Below are positions 54,337 to 62,622 of a DNA stretch of 64,000 nucleotides, one piece after another. Each line of letters starts with the position of its first letter. Within the stretch, counting starts at the first letter, position 1. This stretch comes from Paraburkholderia sp. BCC1886. Its GTDB lineage: Bacteria > Pseudomonadota > Gammaproteobacteria > Burkholderiales > Burkholderiaceae. Location of the stretch: the NCBI RefSeq assembly GCF_900996245.1, contig NZ_CAAJGK010000052.1, forward strand, positions 248,001 through 312,000, written 5' to 3'. Under the pieces are notes generated by a model, which saw only the letters and a program-made list of their open reading frames with translations, searched no databases and was not told the origin of the DNA. The position numbers and the translations under genes were made by a program.

Positions 54337-54939
54337 TCATGACGGACGACGTGGCGAAGCATCCTGCGTCGGTTGATCCCGCTCGAGAAGGCGTGCGAAT
54401 ACGCTAGTCAAGGCGGCCGGCTGCGGCGCGGCGGACTGCGGTTCGGCGGACTGCGGTTCGGCGGACTGTGAAGCGGCGGACTGCGACGGGGCAGGCTGCG
54501 GTTCGGCAGGCTCTGGCGCGGCGGGTGCAACGGGCTGTTCGGGGGTGGTCTGCGCTGCCGGGGAAAGTTCGAGTGGCATCGAGGGTGTGCTCGCGACGCC
54601 GGGCACCGGCGCCTGCCCGGCATCGACAGGCGCTGCTTCGGCTATGGCGGCTGCGGGTGTGGATACCTGCGCGGCGTCGGCGGCCTCGGCTGCGTCCGCT
54701 ACATCGGGTATTTCGGCTACTTCGGGCTCTACAGCGGCCGAGGCTTCTTCATCGGCCACCTCGACCACCCGCGCCCTGTTGGCCTCGGCGAGATATTGCG
54801 CAATATCCACGGGCGCGGCGGTGCGGGTCCACCGTCCGCGCAAGCCCTGCACCTGTTCGGTCTGCTCCACTTCCTGGTATTGCGCCGGGTCGCCGCCCAC
54901 TACCTTGAAGAGATTCGAAATGTCCGATGCACTGCTCAT
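54337..54939 (-). CDS. bcsP: BcsP-like cellulose biosynthesis protein with BcsR-type N-terminus
   Basis: A 200-residue protein. The first ~40 residues (SNLFKVVGGDPAQYQEVEQ ... LRGRW) resemble the short regulator BcsR. The remainder is low-complexity Ala/Pro/Glu/Gln sequence, with a block of five-residue repeats of SAEPQ type near residues 145-175. Burkholderia cellulose clusters have a protein of this kind named BcsP. Its biochemical role is not firmly known, and proteins of this group are thought to act on the cytoplasmic side of BcsA. It lies between bcsD (71-base gap) and bcsA. Confidence 0.75.
   Translation of the reverse strand: MSSASDISNLFKVVGGDPAQYQEVEQTEQVQGLRGRWTRTAAPVDIAQYLAEANRARVVEVADEEASAAVEPEVAEIPDVADAAEAADAAQVSTPAAAIAEAAPVDAGQAPVPGVASTPSMPLELSPAAQTTPEQPVAPAAPEPAEPQPAPSQSAASQSAEPQSAEPQSAAPQPAALTSVFARLLERDQPTQDASPRRPS
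54431..54520. repeat. Six 15-bp tandem repeats in the bcsP-like gene
   Basis: Units start GCGGACTGCGGTTCG (two perfect copies, then four variants) and encode the SAEPQ/SAASQ repeat of the C-terminal half. Confidence 0.9.
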
Positions 54940-55010
54940 GCGCCAATCCCGCCATATTTGTCTTGTAGTGACGGCGCCGTCCCTGCGCCGGTACGAACTG
55001 CTGGTCGTCG

Positions 55011-55448
55011 TTATTTGCCGAAGAGGAAAACCATCGTTTCCGACGCATCCGCGGCAGCTGCCGAGGTGATCCGTAGTTGCGGATCGGCGCCCAGCCCGTG
55101 CATCCATTCTTCGTAGGCCGCTTCGAGAAAAGCACCGGCCCACTGCTGGTTTTCCGCGCCGAACGCCGCGCGAAGCGGCGCGTGGTAATGCGTGAGAACC
55201 AGCCAGTCCTGAGCTTCGCGTATCTCGACCCGGCCCCAGGCCAGCTCACTCCAGACCCGGTTCATCACGACCTGCATATCGGCGACCGTAGCCGCGGCAG
55301 CGAGACCATGCCGGCGCGCGAACTGGGTACCGGCTCCGCGCACGATCTGCGCGAGCAGCCTGGGTGTCAGATGCTGCGTCAACTCTTGCGCGAACAGCGA
55401 GAGGAACTCGCACCACTGCGGTGCCGGCGAAACGGTGCGTTCAGTCAT
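55011..55448 (-). CDS. bcsD: Cellulose synthase subunit D (BcsD)
   Basis: A 145-residue protein of the BcsD family (AxCesD type). It contains the helical WCEFLSLFAQELTQHLTP opening and the WAGAFLEAAYEEWMHGLGA segment near the C-terminus. BcsD forms a periplasmic ring-like octamer in Komagataeibacter that helps arrange glucan chains into ribbons. No signal peptide is seen, as for other BcsD proteins. It marks this locus as a type I cellulose operon. It is the first gene of the operon, and its upstream region carries promoter candidates. Confidence 0.88.
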   Translation of the reverse strand: MTERTVSPAPQWCEFLSLFAQELTQHLTPRLLAQIVRGAGTQFARRHGLAAAATVADMQVVMNRVWSELAWGRVEIREAQDWLVLTHYHAPLRAAFGAENQQWAGAFLEAAYEEWMHGLGADPQLRITSAAAADASETMVFLFGK

Positions 55449-55483
55449 GACTTATCCATGCGCCCGAAACGGCGGCACGTAAC

Positions 55484-55511
55484 TTATCGGCAGAGTTGAC
55501 GGAATTCTTTA
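55484..55511 (-). promoter_or_regulatory. Candidate sigma-28 (FliA) promoter of the cellulose operon
   Basis: On the minus strand TAAAGAAT (55504-55511) is followed after 12 bases by a perfect GCCGATAA (55484-55491). The flagellar sigma-28 consensus in E. coli is TAAAGTTT-N11-GCCGATAA, so the -10 is perfect, the -35 matches at TAAAG and its last T, and the spacer is one base long. It ends 35 bases before the bcsD start, a natural position. Confidence 0.55.
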
Positions 55512-55634
55512 GGAGGTCGACCGGCAGTCCTCGTGGGACGCGGTCTGGCAATCTGCTCGTACAGCGCCTGGGCAAATCGTTATCGCCGGGCGCCGACTTC
55601 GCGTTTTCAGGTATTAATCCTGTTAAGGCTCGGC

Positions 55635-55663
55635 AGTATACGCGAGATAGGCGGGTTCAAAAA
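55635..55663 (-). promoter_or_regulatory. Candidate sigma-70 promoter upstream of bcsD
   Basis: On the minus strand TTTTTG (55658-55663) and TATACT (55635-55640) are 17 bases apart. It would give a leader of about 180 bases before bcsD. The -35 is weak. Confidence 0.4.
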
Positions 55664-55925
55664 ACCGGTCGTTGTTTTTCACCACATATCCCGGTGTTTG
55701 ATTGACCGTTGATTCTTCAGCTTTAAGTTCTGTAATCTGGCTTGCCGGTGGCTGTATTCGCATAATGCGGCAGGATAGTGTTCCAGATTAATGTCTGTTT
55801 GAATCCTTATTTTGTCCGATACCACGAAAGAGCGAATTCGCCTTTATCGAAGCTGGCAAACCGATTGGAGCCACAGGATTCGCAGCTTATTAAAGCCGCG
55901 ATTTAGAGCGAACGAAAGCGAACGA

Positions 55926-56855
55926 TTACGCGCCTTTCCTCCGGTCCCTGATGAGCCCCATCAAGCGTCGATCCCGCCACTGCACTCGCGCGTCCCACTC
56001 CTCCAGCGGCAAGTCGGCGCGCCGCGCCGCTTCGACCCGCTCGACCAGTTCCGGCGTCCACGGATCGAACTGCCCGCGCGATGCGCCCATCCGTTCATAG
56101 GCTGGCCCCATCTTCTGCGCGTGCGACGCGATTCCACCGCGCGTGTTCAGGTCGACGGTCTCGAAAGGCCCGGTCACCGACCAGCGCAAGCCGACGCCGT
56201 CGCGTATCACCCGGTCGATATCCGCTACCGACGCCACGCCGTCCCGCACGAGGCAATACGCTTCGCGCAACACCGCGCCCTGCAACCGGTTGAACACAAA
56301 GCCTTCGATCTCACCACCCACGTGCACCGCGCTCATCCCTGCCGCTTCGTATAGCGCCGTCGCGCGAGCCACGGCGGCGGCGTCGGTGAACGGCGCCGGC
56401 ACGATCTCGATGACCGGAATCAGATACGGCGGATTACCGGGATGCGCGACCAGACAGCGCGCGCGGCCGGGCAACGCGTCGGCGAAGGAAGATGTCGTCA
56501 ATGCCGACGACGCACTCGCCAGCACCGCAGTAACCGGCGCGTACGCATCGATCTGCGCGAACAGTTCGCGCTTCAGGTCGACGCGCTCGGGTGCGCATTC
56601 CTGCACGAGCACGGCATCGCGAACCGTCCCGGCGATTTCATCGAACACCTCGATGCGGGCCAGCAGGCTTTGCGCAGGTTCGTCGAGCAGACCGAACTCG
56701 GCCAGATCGGCAAGCCGCGCTGCCACTTCCGGCTTGACAGCCAGCCGGCGCTCCTGCGCCGGGTCATAGAGACGGACTGCGAAACCCGCGCGCGCAAACA
56801 CGATGCAAAACGCCACGCCAATACTGCCGCCACCGACTATCGCCACCTTTTCCAT
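55926..56855 (-). CDS. 3-hydroxyacyl-CoA dehydrogenase-like NAD-binding protein
   Basis: A 309-residue protein of the 3-hydroxyacyl-CoA dehydrogenase superfamily. The NAD motif GGGSIGVAFCIVFARAGF is at the N-terminus. The catalytic His (AHPGNPPYLIP) and Asn (GFVFNRLQGA) are present. Single-domain members of this type include L-carnitine dehydrogenase and L-gulonate 3-dehydrogenase (lambda-crystallin), so the substrate may be a small hydroxyacid rather than a CoA ester. I chose ATG 56855 (MEKVAIVGGG). It is 39 bases downstream of the AcoX-like gene on the same strand. Confidence 0.85.
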   Translation of the reverse strand: MEKVAIVGGGSIGVAFCIVFARAGFAVRLYDPAQERRLAVKPEVAARLADLAEFGLLDEPAQSLLARIEVFDEIAGTVRDAVLVQECAPERVDLKRELFAQIDAYAPVTAVLASASSALTTSSFADALPGRARCLVAHPGNPPYLIPVIEIVPAPFTDAAAVARATALYEAAGMSAVHVGGEIEGFVFNRLQGAVLREAYCLVRDGVASVADIDRVIRDGVGLRWSVTGPFETVDLNTRGGIASHAQKMGPAYERMGASRGQFDPWTPELVERVEAARRADLPLEEWDARVQWRDRRLMGLIRDRRKGA

Positions 56856-56894
56856 GAATCCTCCCGATTTCACCATTTCGATTACCACGACTCG

Positions 56895-58019
56895 TCACGA
56901 CGTCAGGCGCATCACCATGCTGCGGTTCGCGCCTGTCCGTATGCGCAGCGGCCCGGCGAGCGCACGGTCCATGTCGCCATTGCCGGTATCCACGAACAGC
57001 CGGCCGTCGACCAGCGACAGCAGCTTGTGAACGCTCGCCACCACTTCGATACGTTGCCGCGGCACACGCTGCAGTACCCGCGCGCTGATCGGCTGGTTGC
57101 CGCGGCCGAACAGGCATCCCTGACGCCCGATCACGCCCACCATGATCGACGCCGACGGCCATTCATCGAGCAAGGCCAACAGCGTGGCCTCGGAGGCATC
57201 GGCGGCCGCGAGGCGTCCGTTGACGACCGCATCGACACCGAGCATCGTCCCGCGCACGCCCATGTGTTCGCATAGCGTCGCCATCGTGGTGCCAGGGCCA
57301 ACGATGTACAGCGTGTCGCGCTGGCATTGCGCCGCCAGTTGACGGCAAGCGGCGTCGATATCGGCTCGACCGCTCCCTGGCATCTGCGCCTTGCTCGATT
57401 GCATCCGCGTCCGGTCGACCGGCGCGAGGACGTGGCCGTGCAGTCGGGACGACGACCGATCGGCACGCAATTCCGCCTCGTCGATGTCGAGCAGCTCGAC
57501 GGGCTGCACGTCGAACGGGCCTTGCATGCATTGCGCGGCGACCTCGCCCGCACGCGCCGCCGTCAGCGCAAATACGCCGGAGTACATCTTGACCCCGCAG
57601 GGAATGCCGATCACCGGGAACGCCGTGCCCACGGCGGCGGCGACATCGCGAGCCGTGCCGTCGCCGCCCGCGAACAGGATCAACGTCGCGCCGTGCGCGA
57701 CGAATGCCCGGCAAGCGGCCGCGGTATCTGCCGGCGCGCTCGGCGAACCTGCCGGCGACGCGACCACGCGGGCCGGCAAGCCAGCCGCCCGGCAGGCGTC
57801 CTCACCCATCGCGCCCGCCGCCGTGACCACCTCGAAATCCGCCCGACCGGCCGCCGCGCGCAGTCGCAGCAACGCCGGCAGCGCGCGCTCGCCGGCATTG
57901 AACGAGGCTTGGCGGGCGCGCGCCTGCGCGACCGTTTGCGCCCCGTCGCTTCCCTTGAGACCCACAGCGCCGCCCACGCCCGCCAGCGGGTTGATCACTA
58001 CTCCAATACAGATCGGCAC
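56895..58019 (-). CDS. AcoX / ATP-NAD kinase-like protein
   Basis: A 374-residue protein of the NAD-kinase-like superfamily. The phosphate-binding GGDGTARDVAAAVG motif is at about residue 117, and the N-terminus IGVVINPLAGVGG is typical of AcoX proteins. AcoX is found in acetoin catabolism clusters but its reaction is unknown. Here there are no acetoin genes. It is divergent from gcvPA with 102 bases between starts, and followed by the dehydrogenase gene. Confidence 0.82.
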   Translation of the reverse strand: MPICIGVVINPLAGVGGAVGLKGSDGAQTVAQARARQASFNAGERALPALLRLRAAAGRADFEVVTAAGAMGEDACRAAGLPARVVASPAGSPSAPADTAAACRAFVAHGATLILFAGGDGTARDVAAAVGTAFPVIGIPCGVKMYSGVFALTAARAGEVAAQCMQGPFDVQPVELLDIDEAELRADRSSSRLHGHVLAPVDRTRMQSSKAQMPGSGRADIDAACRQLAAQCQRDTLYIVGPGTTMATLCEHMGVRGTMLGVDAVVNGRLAAADASEATLLALLDEWPSASIMVGVIGRQGCLFGRGNQPISARVLQRVPRQRIEVVASVHKLLSLVDGRLFVDTGNGDMDRALAGPLRIRTGANRSMVMRLTS

Positions 58020-58033
58020 GTCCGTTTCCGGCC

Positions 58034-58062
58034 TTGCGGCAACAAATTTATGTGGCTATATT
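58034..58062 (+). promoter_or_regulatory. Candidate promoter of gcvPA-gcvPB
   Basis: TTGCGG (58034-58039) and TATATT (58057-58062) are separated by 17 bases. The predicted start near 58069 falls between two TGTGCGC direct repeats. Confidence 0.55.
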
Positions 58063-58087
58063 GTGCGCCATACAAACAAATGTGCGC
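58062..58087. promoter_or_regulatory. TGTGCGC direct repeats over the gcvPA promoter
   Basis: TGTGCGC occurs at 58062-58068 and 58081-58087, 19 bases apart, overlapping the expected transcription start. The same core is found as a palindrome upstream of the succinate-semialdehyde dehydrogenase gene. Confidence 0.45.
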
Positions 58088-58121
58088 AACAGTAAAACTG
58101 TGTGCATCACCGGAGTACTGC

Positions 58122-59531
58122 ATGCGTAATCAGCCGCATCCTTTCATGGCGAATTCCGTGGATGCGATCCAGCAGGAGATGCTGGATGCGATCGGCGCGA
58201 AGACCATCGCCGAACTGTTCGAACAGATTCCCGCGGACCATCGCACCCGAACGCCAATCGATCTGCCGCCGGCGCTCGCGTCGGAAGCCGCGCTCAGGCG
58301 TCATCTGCTCGACACGCTGGGCCAGAACCGTCATTGCGAAGGCGAGTTGAGCTTTCTCGGCGGCGGTTGCTGGCGTCATCACGTGCCCGCCATCTGCGAC
58401 GAGATCGCGCGGCGCAGCGAATTCCTGACCTCGGTGTGGGGCACGCCCTCATCGGATCAGGGCCGCTATCAGGCATGGTTCGAGTTCTGCAGCCAGTTGG
58501 GCGAACTGGTGGATTGCGATCTGGTCGGACTGCCTGTCTACACCTGGGGCTGCGCGGTTGGTCACGCGCTGCGGATGGCTTCGCGGCTGAACGGCCGGCG
58601 CCAGGTACTGGTGCCGGAAGCACTCGACCCCGAACGTCTGCAGGTGATTCGCAACTATTGCGAGCCGTCGGAGATGGCGAGTCATCTGAGCATCGTGCCG
58701 ATGCGTCTCGACCCGGCCACCGGCCGCATCGACTTCGCCGACGCCGCCGCGAAAATCGGCGTAGAGACGGCGGCCGTGTACCTCGAAATGCCGAATTACT
58801 TCGGCATCCTCGAAGAGGACGCCGAGCGTCTCGCCGAACTCGCGCATGCGGCGGGCGCGGAGATGATCGTCGGCGTCGACCCGATCTCGCTCGGTCTGCT
58901 CGCGCCGCCGCCGGCGTATGGCGCGGACATCGTCGTCGGGACCACGCAGCCGCTCGGCGTGCACATGTATGGCGGCGGCGGCCTCGGCGGCTTCATCGCC
59001 ACGCGCGACGAAGAGCGCTACGCGCGCGAATATCCGACGCTGCTCGTCAGCATGACCGGCACGACACGCGCGGGAGAAATCGGCTTCGGTCTTTCACTTG
59101 CCGAGCAGTCGTCTTATGGCTCACGGGAAGACGGCAAGGACTGGACCGGCAACTCGGTCTATCTCTGGGCGATCGCCAATGCGGTGTATCTGTCCTTGAT
59201 GGGCCCGCAAGGTTTCGAGGACGTGGGCCAGCTCGTGACCGCGCAGGCGCACTACGCGGCACAACGTCTCGCGACGCTGCCGGGCGTCTCGGTACCGCTG
59301 TCGGGCGACTTCTTCAAGGAATTCGTGGTCGACTTCACCGCCAGCGGACGCAGCGTTGCGTCGATCAACGCGGCGTTGCGCGAGCGCGGCATTTTCGGCG
59401 GCCACGATCTGTCCGCGGAATTTCCCGCACTCGGCCAGCGCGCACTGTATTGCGTGACCGAACTCCACGAGCAGCGCGATATCGACCGCCTGTACGACAC
59501 CCTCAGCGAGATTCTCGACCATGACGACTAA
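58122..59531 (+). CDS. gcvPA: Glycine dehydrogenase (decarboxylating) subunit 1
   Basis: A 469-residue protein corresponding to the N-terminal half of glycine decarboxylase P-protein. It has a fold-type I PLP-enzyme architecture without the PLP lysine, which is on subunit 2. Family stretches include FLGGGCWRHHVPAICDEI and YGGGGLGGFIATRDE. Two-subunit P-proteins are usual in Gram-positive bacteria and Thermus, whereas Burkholderia normally has one-chain GcvP. I chose ATG 58122 with GGAG at 58112-58115. It overlaps gcvPB by 11 bases. No gcvH or gcvT is in the window. Confidence 0.88.
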   Translation: MRNQPHPFMANSVDAIQQEMLDAIGAKTIAELFEQIPADHRTRTPIDLPPALASEAALRRHLLDTLGQNRHCEGELSFLGGGCWRHHVPAICDEIARRSEFLTSVWGTPSSDQGRYQAWFEFCSQLGELVDCDLVGLPVYTWGCAVGHALRMASRLNGRRQVLVPEALDPERLQVIRNYCEPSEMASHLSIVPMRLDPATGRIDFADAAAKIGVETAAVYLEMPNYFGILEEDAERLAELAHAAGAEMIVGVDPISLGLLAPPPAYGADIVVGTTQPLGVHMYGGGGLGGFIATRDEERYAREYPTLLVSMTGTTRAGEIGFGLSLAEQSSYGSREDGKDWTGNSVYLWAIANAVYLSLMGPQGFEDVGQLVTAQAHYAAQRLATLPGVSVPLSGDFFKEFVVDFTASGRSVASINAALRERGIFGGHDLSAEFPALGQRALYCVTELHEQRDIDRLYDTLSEILDHDD

Positions 59532-61089
59532 GCCGACCAGGCCGGCATTGCGCCGCTATCACGCTGCGGTATGGGACGAACCGGTCGTGATGGAGATGTC
59601 GCGCGAAGGACGCCGCGGCGTGCTCTTTCCCACACCGGAGGCAGCCGTGAGCGCCGCCGTCGGCTCGACGGAGCGGCTGATTCCGGCCGCGCTGCGCCGC
59701 GCGAAACGTCCCGCGCTGCCGGAGATGTCGGAACCCGACGTGCTGCGTCACTACCTGCATCTATCGCAACAGACGCTCGGCATGATGGGCATTTCGCTGT
59801 TCGGTACCTGCACGATGAAGTACAACGCACGAGTGAACGAAGCCATCACGTCGCGCGATGAAGTCGCGGAATTGCATCCGCGTCAGCATCCCGATACGTT
59901 GCAAGGCGCGTTGCAGATCATTCATTCGCTCGACCTCGCGCTGCGCGAGTTGTCCGGCATGGACCGGTTCGTGTTTCAACCGGCCGGCGGTGCGGACGCG
60001 GCGTACACGCATGCATGCGTGACTCGCGCCTATCACGCGGCGCGCGGCGAGCTCGACACACGCGACGAAATCATCACGACGATCCAGTCGCATCCGTGCA
60101 ATCCGGCAACGGCCGCGACTGCGGGTTTCAAGGTAATCACGCTCGCGCTCGAAGAAAACGGCTACCCGTCGCTGGAGGCCTTGAAGTCGGCGGTGTCCAG
60201 CCGGACCGCCGCGCTGATGGTCAACAATCCCGACGACATGGGCATCTACAACCCGCACATCAAGGAGTGGGTCCGCATCGTTCACGAAGCGGGCGGCCTG
60301 TGTTTCTACGATCACGCCAACTTCAACGGCGTGATGAGCCGCATCCGCGCGCGCGAACTCGGTTTCGACGCGTGCATGTTCATGCTGCACAAAACCTTCG
60401 GCGGCCCGAAGGGCGGCGGCGGTCCCGCGGTCGGCGCTTACGGCTGCAGCGCGGAGCTGGCGCCGTATCTGCCGGGACCGCTCGTCGTGGACCGCGATGG
60501 CGCGTATTCGCTCGACGCCGGGCCGGAAACCAGCATTGGGCGGGTGCGCGAATTCTTCGGCAATCTGCAAACGGTGATCAAGGCGTACGCATGGGTCCGT
60601 GCAATGGGCGCAAACGGCATTGCGGCGGCAGCGGATATTTCCGTGCTCGCCAACAACTACATGACGCAGGAACTCCTGAAGATTCGCGGCGTGACCTGCT
60701 CGCATCCGCAAGTCGACGCGTGGCGGATGGAAATGACGCGATTCAGTCTCGAGACGCTCGAGCGTGAAACCGGCGTGACCGTGTTCGACGTGCAGAACCG
60801 CATGGTCGACTTCGGCGTCGACGCATTCTGGCTCGCGCACGAACCGTGGATCGTGCCGCAACCGTTCACGCCGGAAGCGGGCGAGATGTGGTCGAAGGAA
60901 GACATCGACACGTGGATCGCCGTGCTCGCGCAGGTTTGCCACGAGGCTTACACGACACCGGAAATCGTTCGCACCGCGCCGCACAATCATCCGGCGGGCC
61001 GGGTGGAGGGCGCGCCGCTGGAAGATCCGTCGCGCTGGGCGATGACGTGGCGCTCGCATCTGAAAAAGCGCGCAAATGCCGCCGGGTGA
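59521..61089 (+). CDS. gcvPB: Glycine dehydrogenase (decarboxylating) subunit 2
   Basis: A 522-residue protein corresponding to the C-terminal half of P-protein. It carries the PLP-binding lysine in MLHKTFGGPKGGGGP (about Lys291). Other family motifs are TMKYN near the N-terminus and HPRQHPDT. The heterodimer decarboxylates glycine and passes the aminomethyl group to a lipoylated H-protein. It overlaps gcvPA and is convergent with the aminotransferase gene. Since the usual partners GcvH and GcvT are not here, they must come from elsewhere or the substrate may differ. Confidence 0.9.
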   Translation: MTTKPTRPALRRYHAAVWDEPVVMEMSREGRRGVLFPTPEAAVSAAVGSTERLIPAALRRAKRPALPEMSEPDVLRHYLHLSQQTLGMMGISLFGTCTMKYNARVNEAITSRDEVAELHPRQHPDTLQGALQIIHSLDLALRELSGMDRFVFQPAGGADAAYTHACVTRAYHAARGELDTRDEIITTIQSHPCNPATAATAGFKVITLALEENGYPSLEALKSAVSSRTAALMVNNPDDMGIYNPHIKEWVRIVHEAGGLCFYDHANFNGVMSRIRARELGFDACMFMLHKTFGGPKGGGGPAVGAYGCSAELAPYLPGPLVVDRDGAYSLDAGPETSIGRVREFFGNLQTVIKAYAWVRAMGANGIAAAADISVLANNYMTQELLKIRGVTCSHPQVDAWRMEMTRFSLETLERETGVTVFDVQNRMVDFGVDAFWLAHEPWIVPQPFTPEAGEMWSKEDIDTWIAVLAQVCHEAYTTPEIVRTAPHNHPAGRVEGAPLEDPSRWAMTWRSHLKKRANAAG

Positions 61090-61101
61090 CGCCGGGCGAA
61101 T

Positions 61102-61142
61102 ACCGGGTCGCCGCACCTTCTCTGCGGTGCGGCGGACCCGGT
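61102..61142. terminator. Strong hairpin between convergent gcvPB and aminotransferase genes
   Basis: ACCGGGT-CGCCGCACC pairs with GGTGCGGCGGACCCGGT (one bulge), an approximately 16-bp stem. There is no U-tract on either side, so it could block RNA polymerase or protect 3' ends but is not a classical intrinsic terminator. Confidence 0.5.
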
Positions 61143-61149
61143 TACTTCA

Positions 61150-62559
61150 TCAGCCCTTCCAGTGCCCTTCGGCCTTCAACTCGCCGAATACCTGATCGAC
61201 CGCCTTGCGCGCGCGCTTGACCATCTCGACGATCTCTTCTTCGGAGATGACGAACGGCGGCGAGAATGCAATCGAATCGCCATCGGGCAAGCCGCGCGTG
61301 ATCAGGCCATTCGCGAGCGCGGCCTTGGCCACCCGCACGCCGACTTTCAACGCAGGATCGAAACGTTGCGCCGGGTTGCGCGCGGCGACGAATTCGACCG
61401 CGCCGATCAGACCGAAGCCGCGCACGTCGCCCACCGCCGGATGATCGGCAAAGGCTTCGCGCAAATGCCTGTGCATGATCGCGCCATGCGAGCCGGCTCG
61501 CGCGACCAGTTGCTCGTCTTCGATCACTTTCAGATTGGCGAGCGCCGCGGCCGCTGCAATCGGGTGACCGCTATACGTGAAGCCGTGACCGAACACGCCG
61601 AGCTTGTCGCTGCCCGCGACGATCGCGCGCCACACCTTCTCCGACACCAGACTCGCCGACAGCGGCACATAAGCCGACGTCACCCCCTTGGCCACCGTGA
61701 TCAGATCCGGCTTCATGCCCATCGCCTCGGTGCCGAACATCGTGCCGAGCCGTCCGAAACCGCAGATCACCTCATCGGCGATCAGCAGCACGTCGTACTT
61801 GTCGAGCACCTTCTGGATGGCCGGGTAGTAGCCTTCGGGCGGCACGATCACACCACCCGCGCCCATTACCGGTTCCATGATCATCGCGCCGACCGTCTCC
61901 GGCCCTTCGGCGAGAATCAGTTGCTCGAGGTCGTTGGCGAGTTTCGCAACGAACTCGGCGTCGCTCTGACCCGGTTCGGCTTCCCACAAGCGATGCGGCG
62001 CAGTGGTGTGTTTGATGAACGACAGCGGCAGATCGAAGCCGCTATGCAAACCGGGCAAGCCGGTCATGCCGGCGGTCACCACGGTCACGCCGTGATAGCC
62101 GCGCCGGCGCGCGATGATCTTCTTCTTCAGCGGCAGACCGCGCGCGTTGTTGTAATACCAGACGAGCTTGACCTGCGTGTCGTTCGCGTCCGAGCCGGAA
62201 TTGCCGAAGAACACTTTCGACATCGGCACCGGCGACATCTCGATCAGTTTCTGCGCGAGCAGGATAGGCGCGTCCGTCGACATCGACGCGAACGTGTGAT
62301 AGTAGGGCAGCTTCAACGCCTGCGCGTGAATCGCGTCCGCAATCTCACGGCGGCCATAGCCGATGTTCACGCACCACAAGCCGGCCATCGAATCGATATA
62401 GCGCTTGCCCTGATTGTCCTGCAACCACACACCCTCGCCCGACACCATCACGAGCGGTCCATTTCGCTCGTGATCGCCCAGCGCCGTAAACGGATGAAAA
62501 AAGAACTGCCGGTCCAGGTTGTTGAGGTCGGGCGCGTGGTCGGCCGCGGGAAAACTCAT
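61150..62559 (-). CDS. Class III (omega) aminotransferase
   Basis: A 469-residue PLP enzyme of aminotransferase class III. The PLP lysine is in TVAKGVTSAYVPLSA, preceded by the LLIADEVICGFGR Asp motif. Others include FFGNSGSDANDTQVK. The family includes putrescine-, beta-alanine- and GABA-pyruvate aminotransferases. I chose ATG 62559 (MSFPAADHAP). It is divergent from the succinate-semialdehyde dehydrogenase gene with a shared regulatory region, so the pair could turn GABA or a related omega-amino acid into succinate. The exact substrate is open. Confidence 0.9.
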   Translation of the reverse strand: MSFPAADHAPDLNNLDRQFFFHPFTALGDHERNGPLVMVSGEGVWLQDNQGKRYIDSMAGLWCVNIGYGRREIADAIHAQALKLPYYHTFASMSTDAPILLAQKLIEMSPVPMSKVFFGNSGSDANDTQVKLVWYYNNARGLPLKKKIIARRRGYHGVTVVTAGMTGLPGLHSGFDLPLSFIKHTTAPHRLWEAEPGQSDAEFVAKLANDLEQLILAEGPETVGAMIMEPVMGAGGVIVPPEGYYPAIQKVLDKYDVLLIADEVICGFGRLGTMFGTEAMGMKPDLITVAKGVTSAYVPLSASLVSEKVWRAIVAGSDKLGVFGHGFTYSGHPIAAAAALANLKVIEDEQLVARAGSHGAIMHRHLREAFADHPAVGDVRGFGLIGAVEFVAARNPAQRFDPALKVGVRVAKAALANGLITRGLPDGDSIAFSPPFVISEEEIVEMVKRARKAVDQVFGELKAEGHWKG

Positions 62560-62622
62560 GACTATCTCCAGGTGGGTAAGCCGATTAACAGCAAGGGAGG
62601 GACGGAAAGCGCAAATCCGCGA

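Larger units (their letters stand above)
55449..55925. other. Intergenic region upstream of the cellulose operon
   Basis: A 477-base non-coding stretch between bcsD and the dehydrogenase gene, which also ends here on the minus strand. The part from about 55640 to 55925 is AT-rich for this genome. It holds the two promoter candidates listed separately. I see no short gene and no obvious c-di-GMP riboswitch. Confidence 0.6.

Noticed and set aside
55449..55630. A c-di-GMP riboswitch in the bcsD leader
   Set aside because: I looked for the GEMM-type conserved blocks and did not see them.
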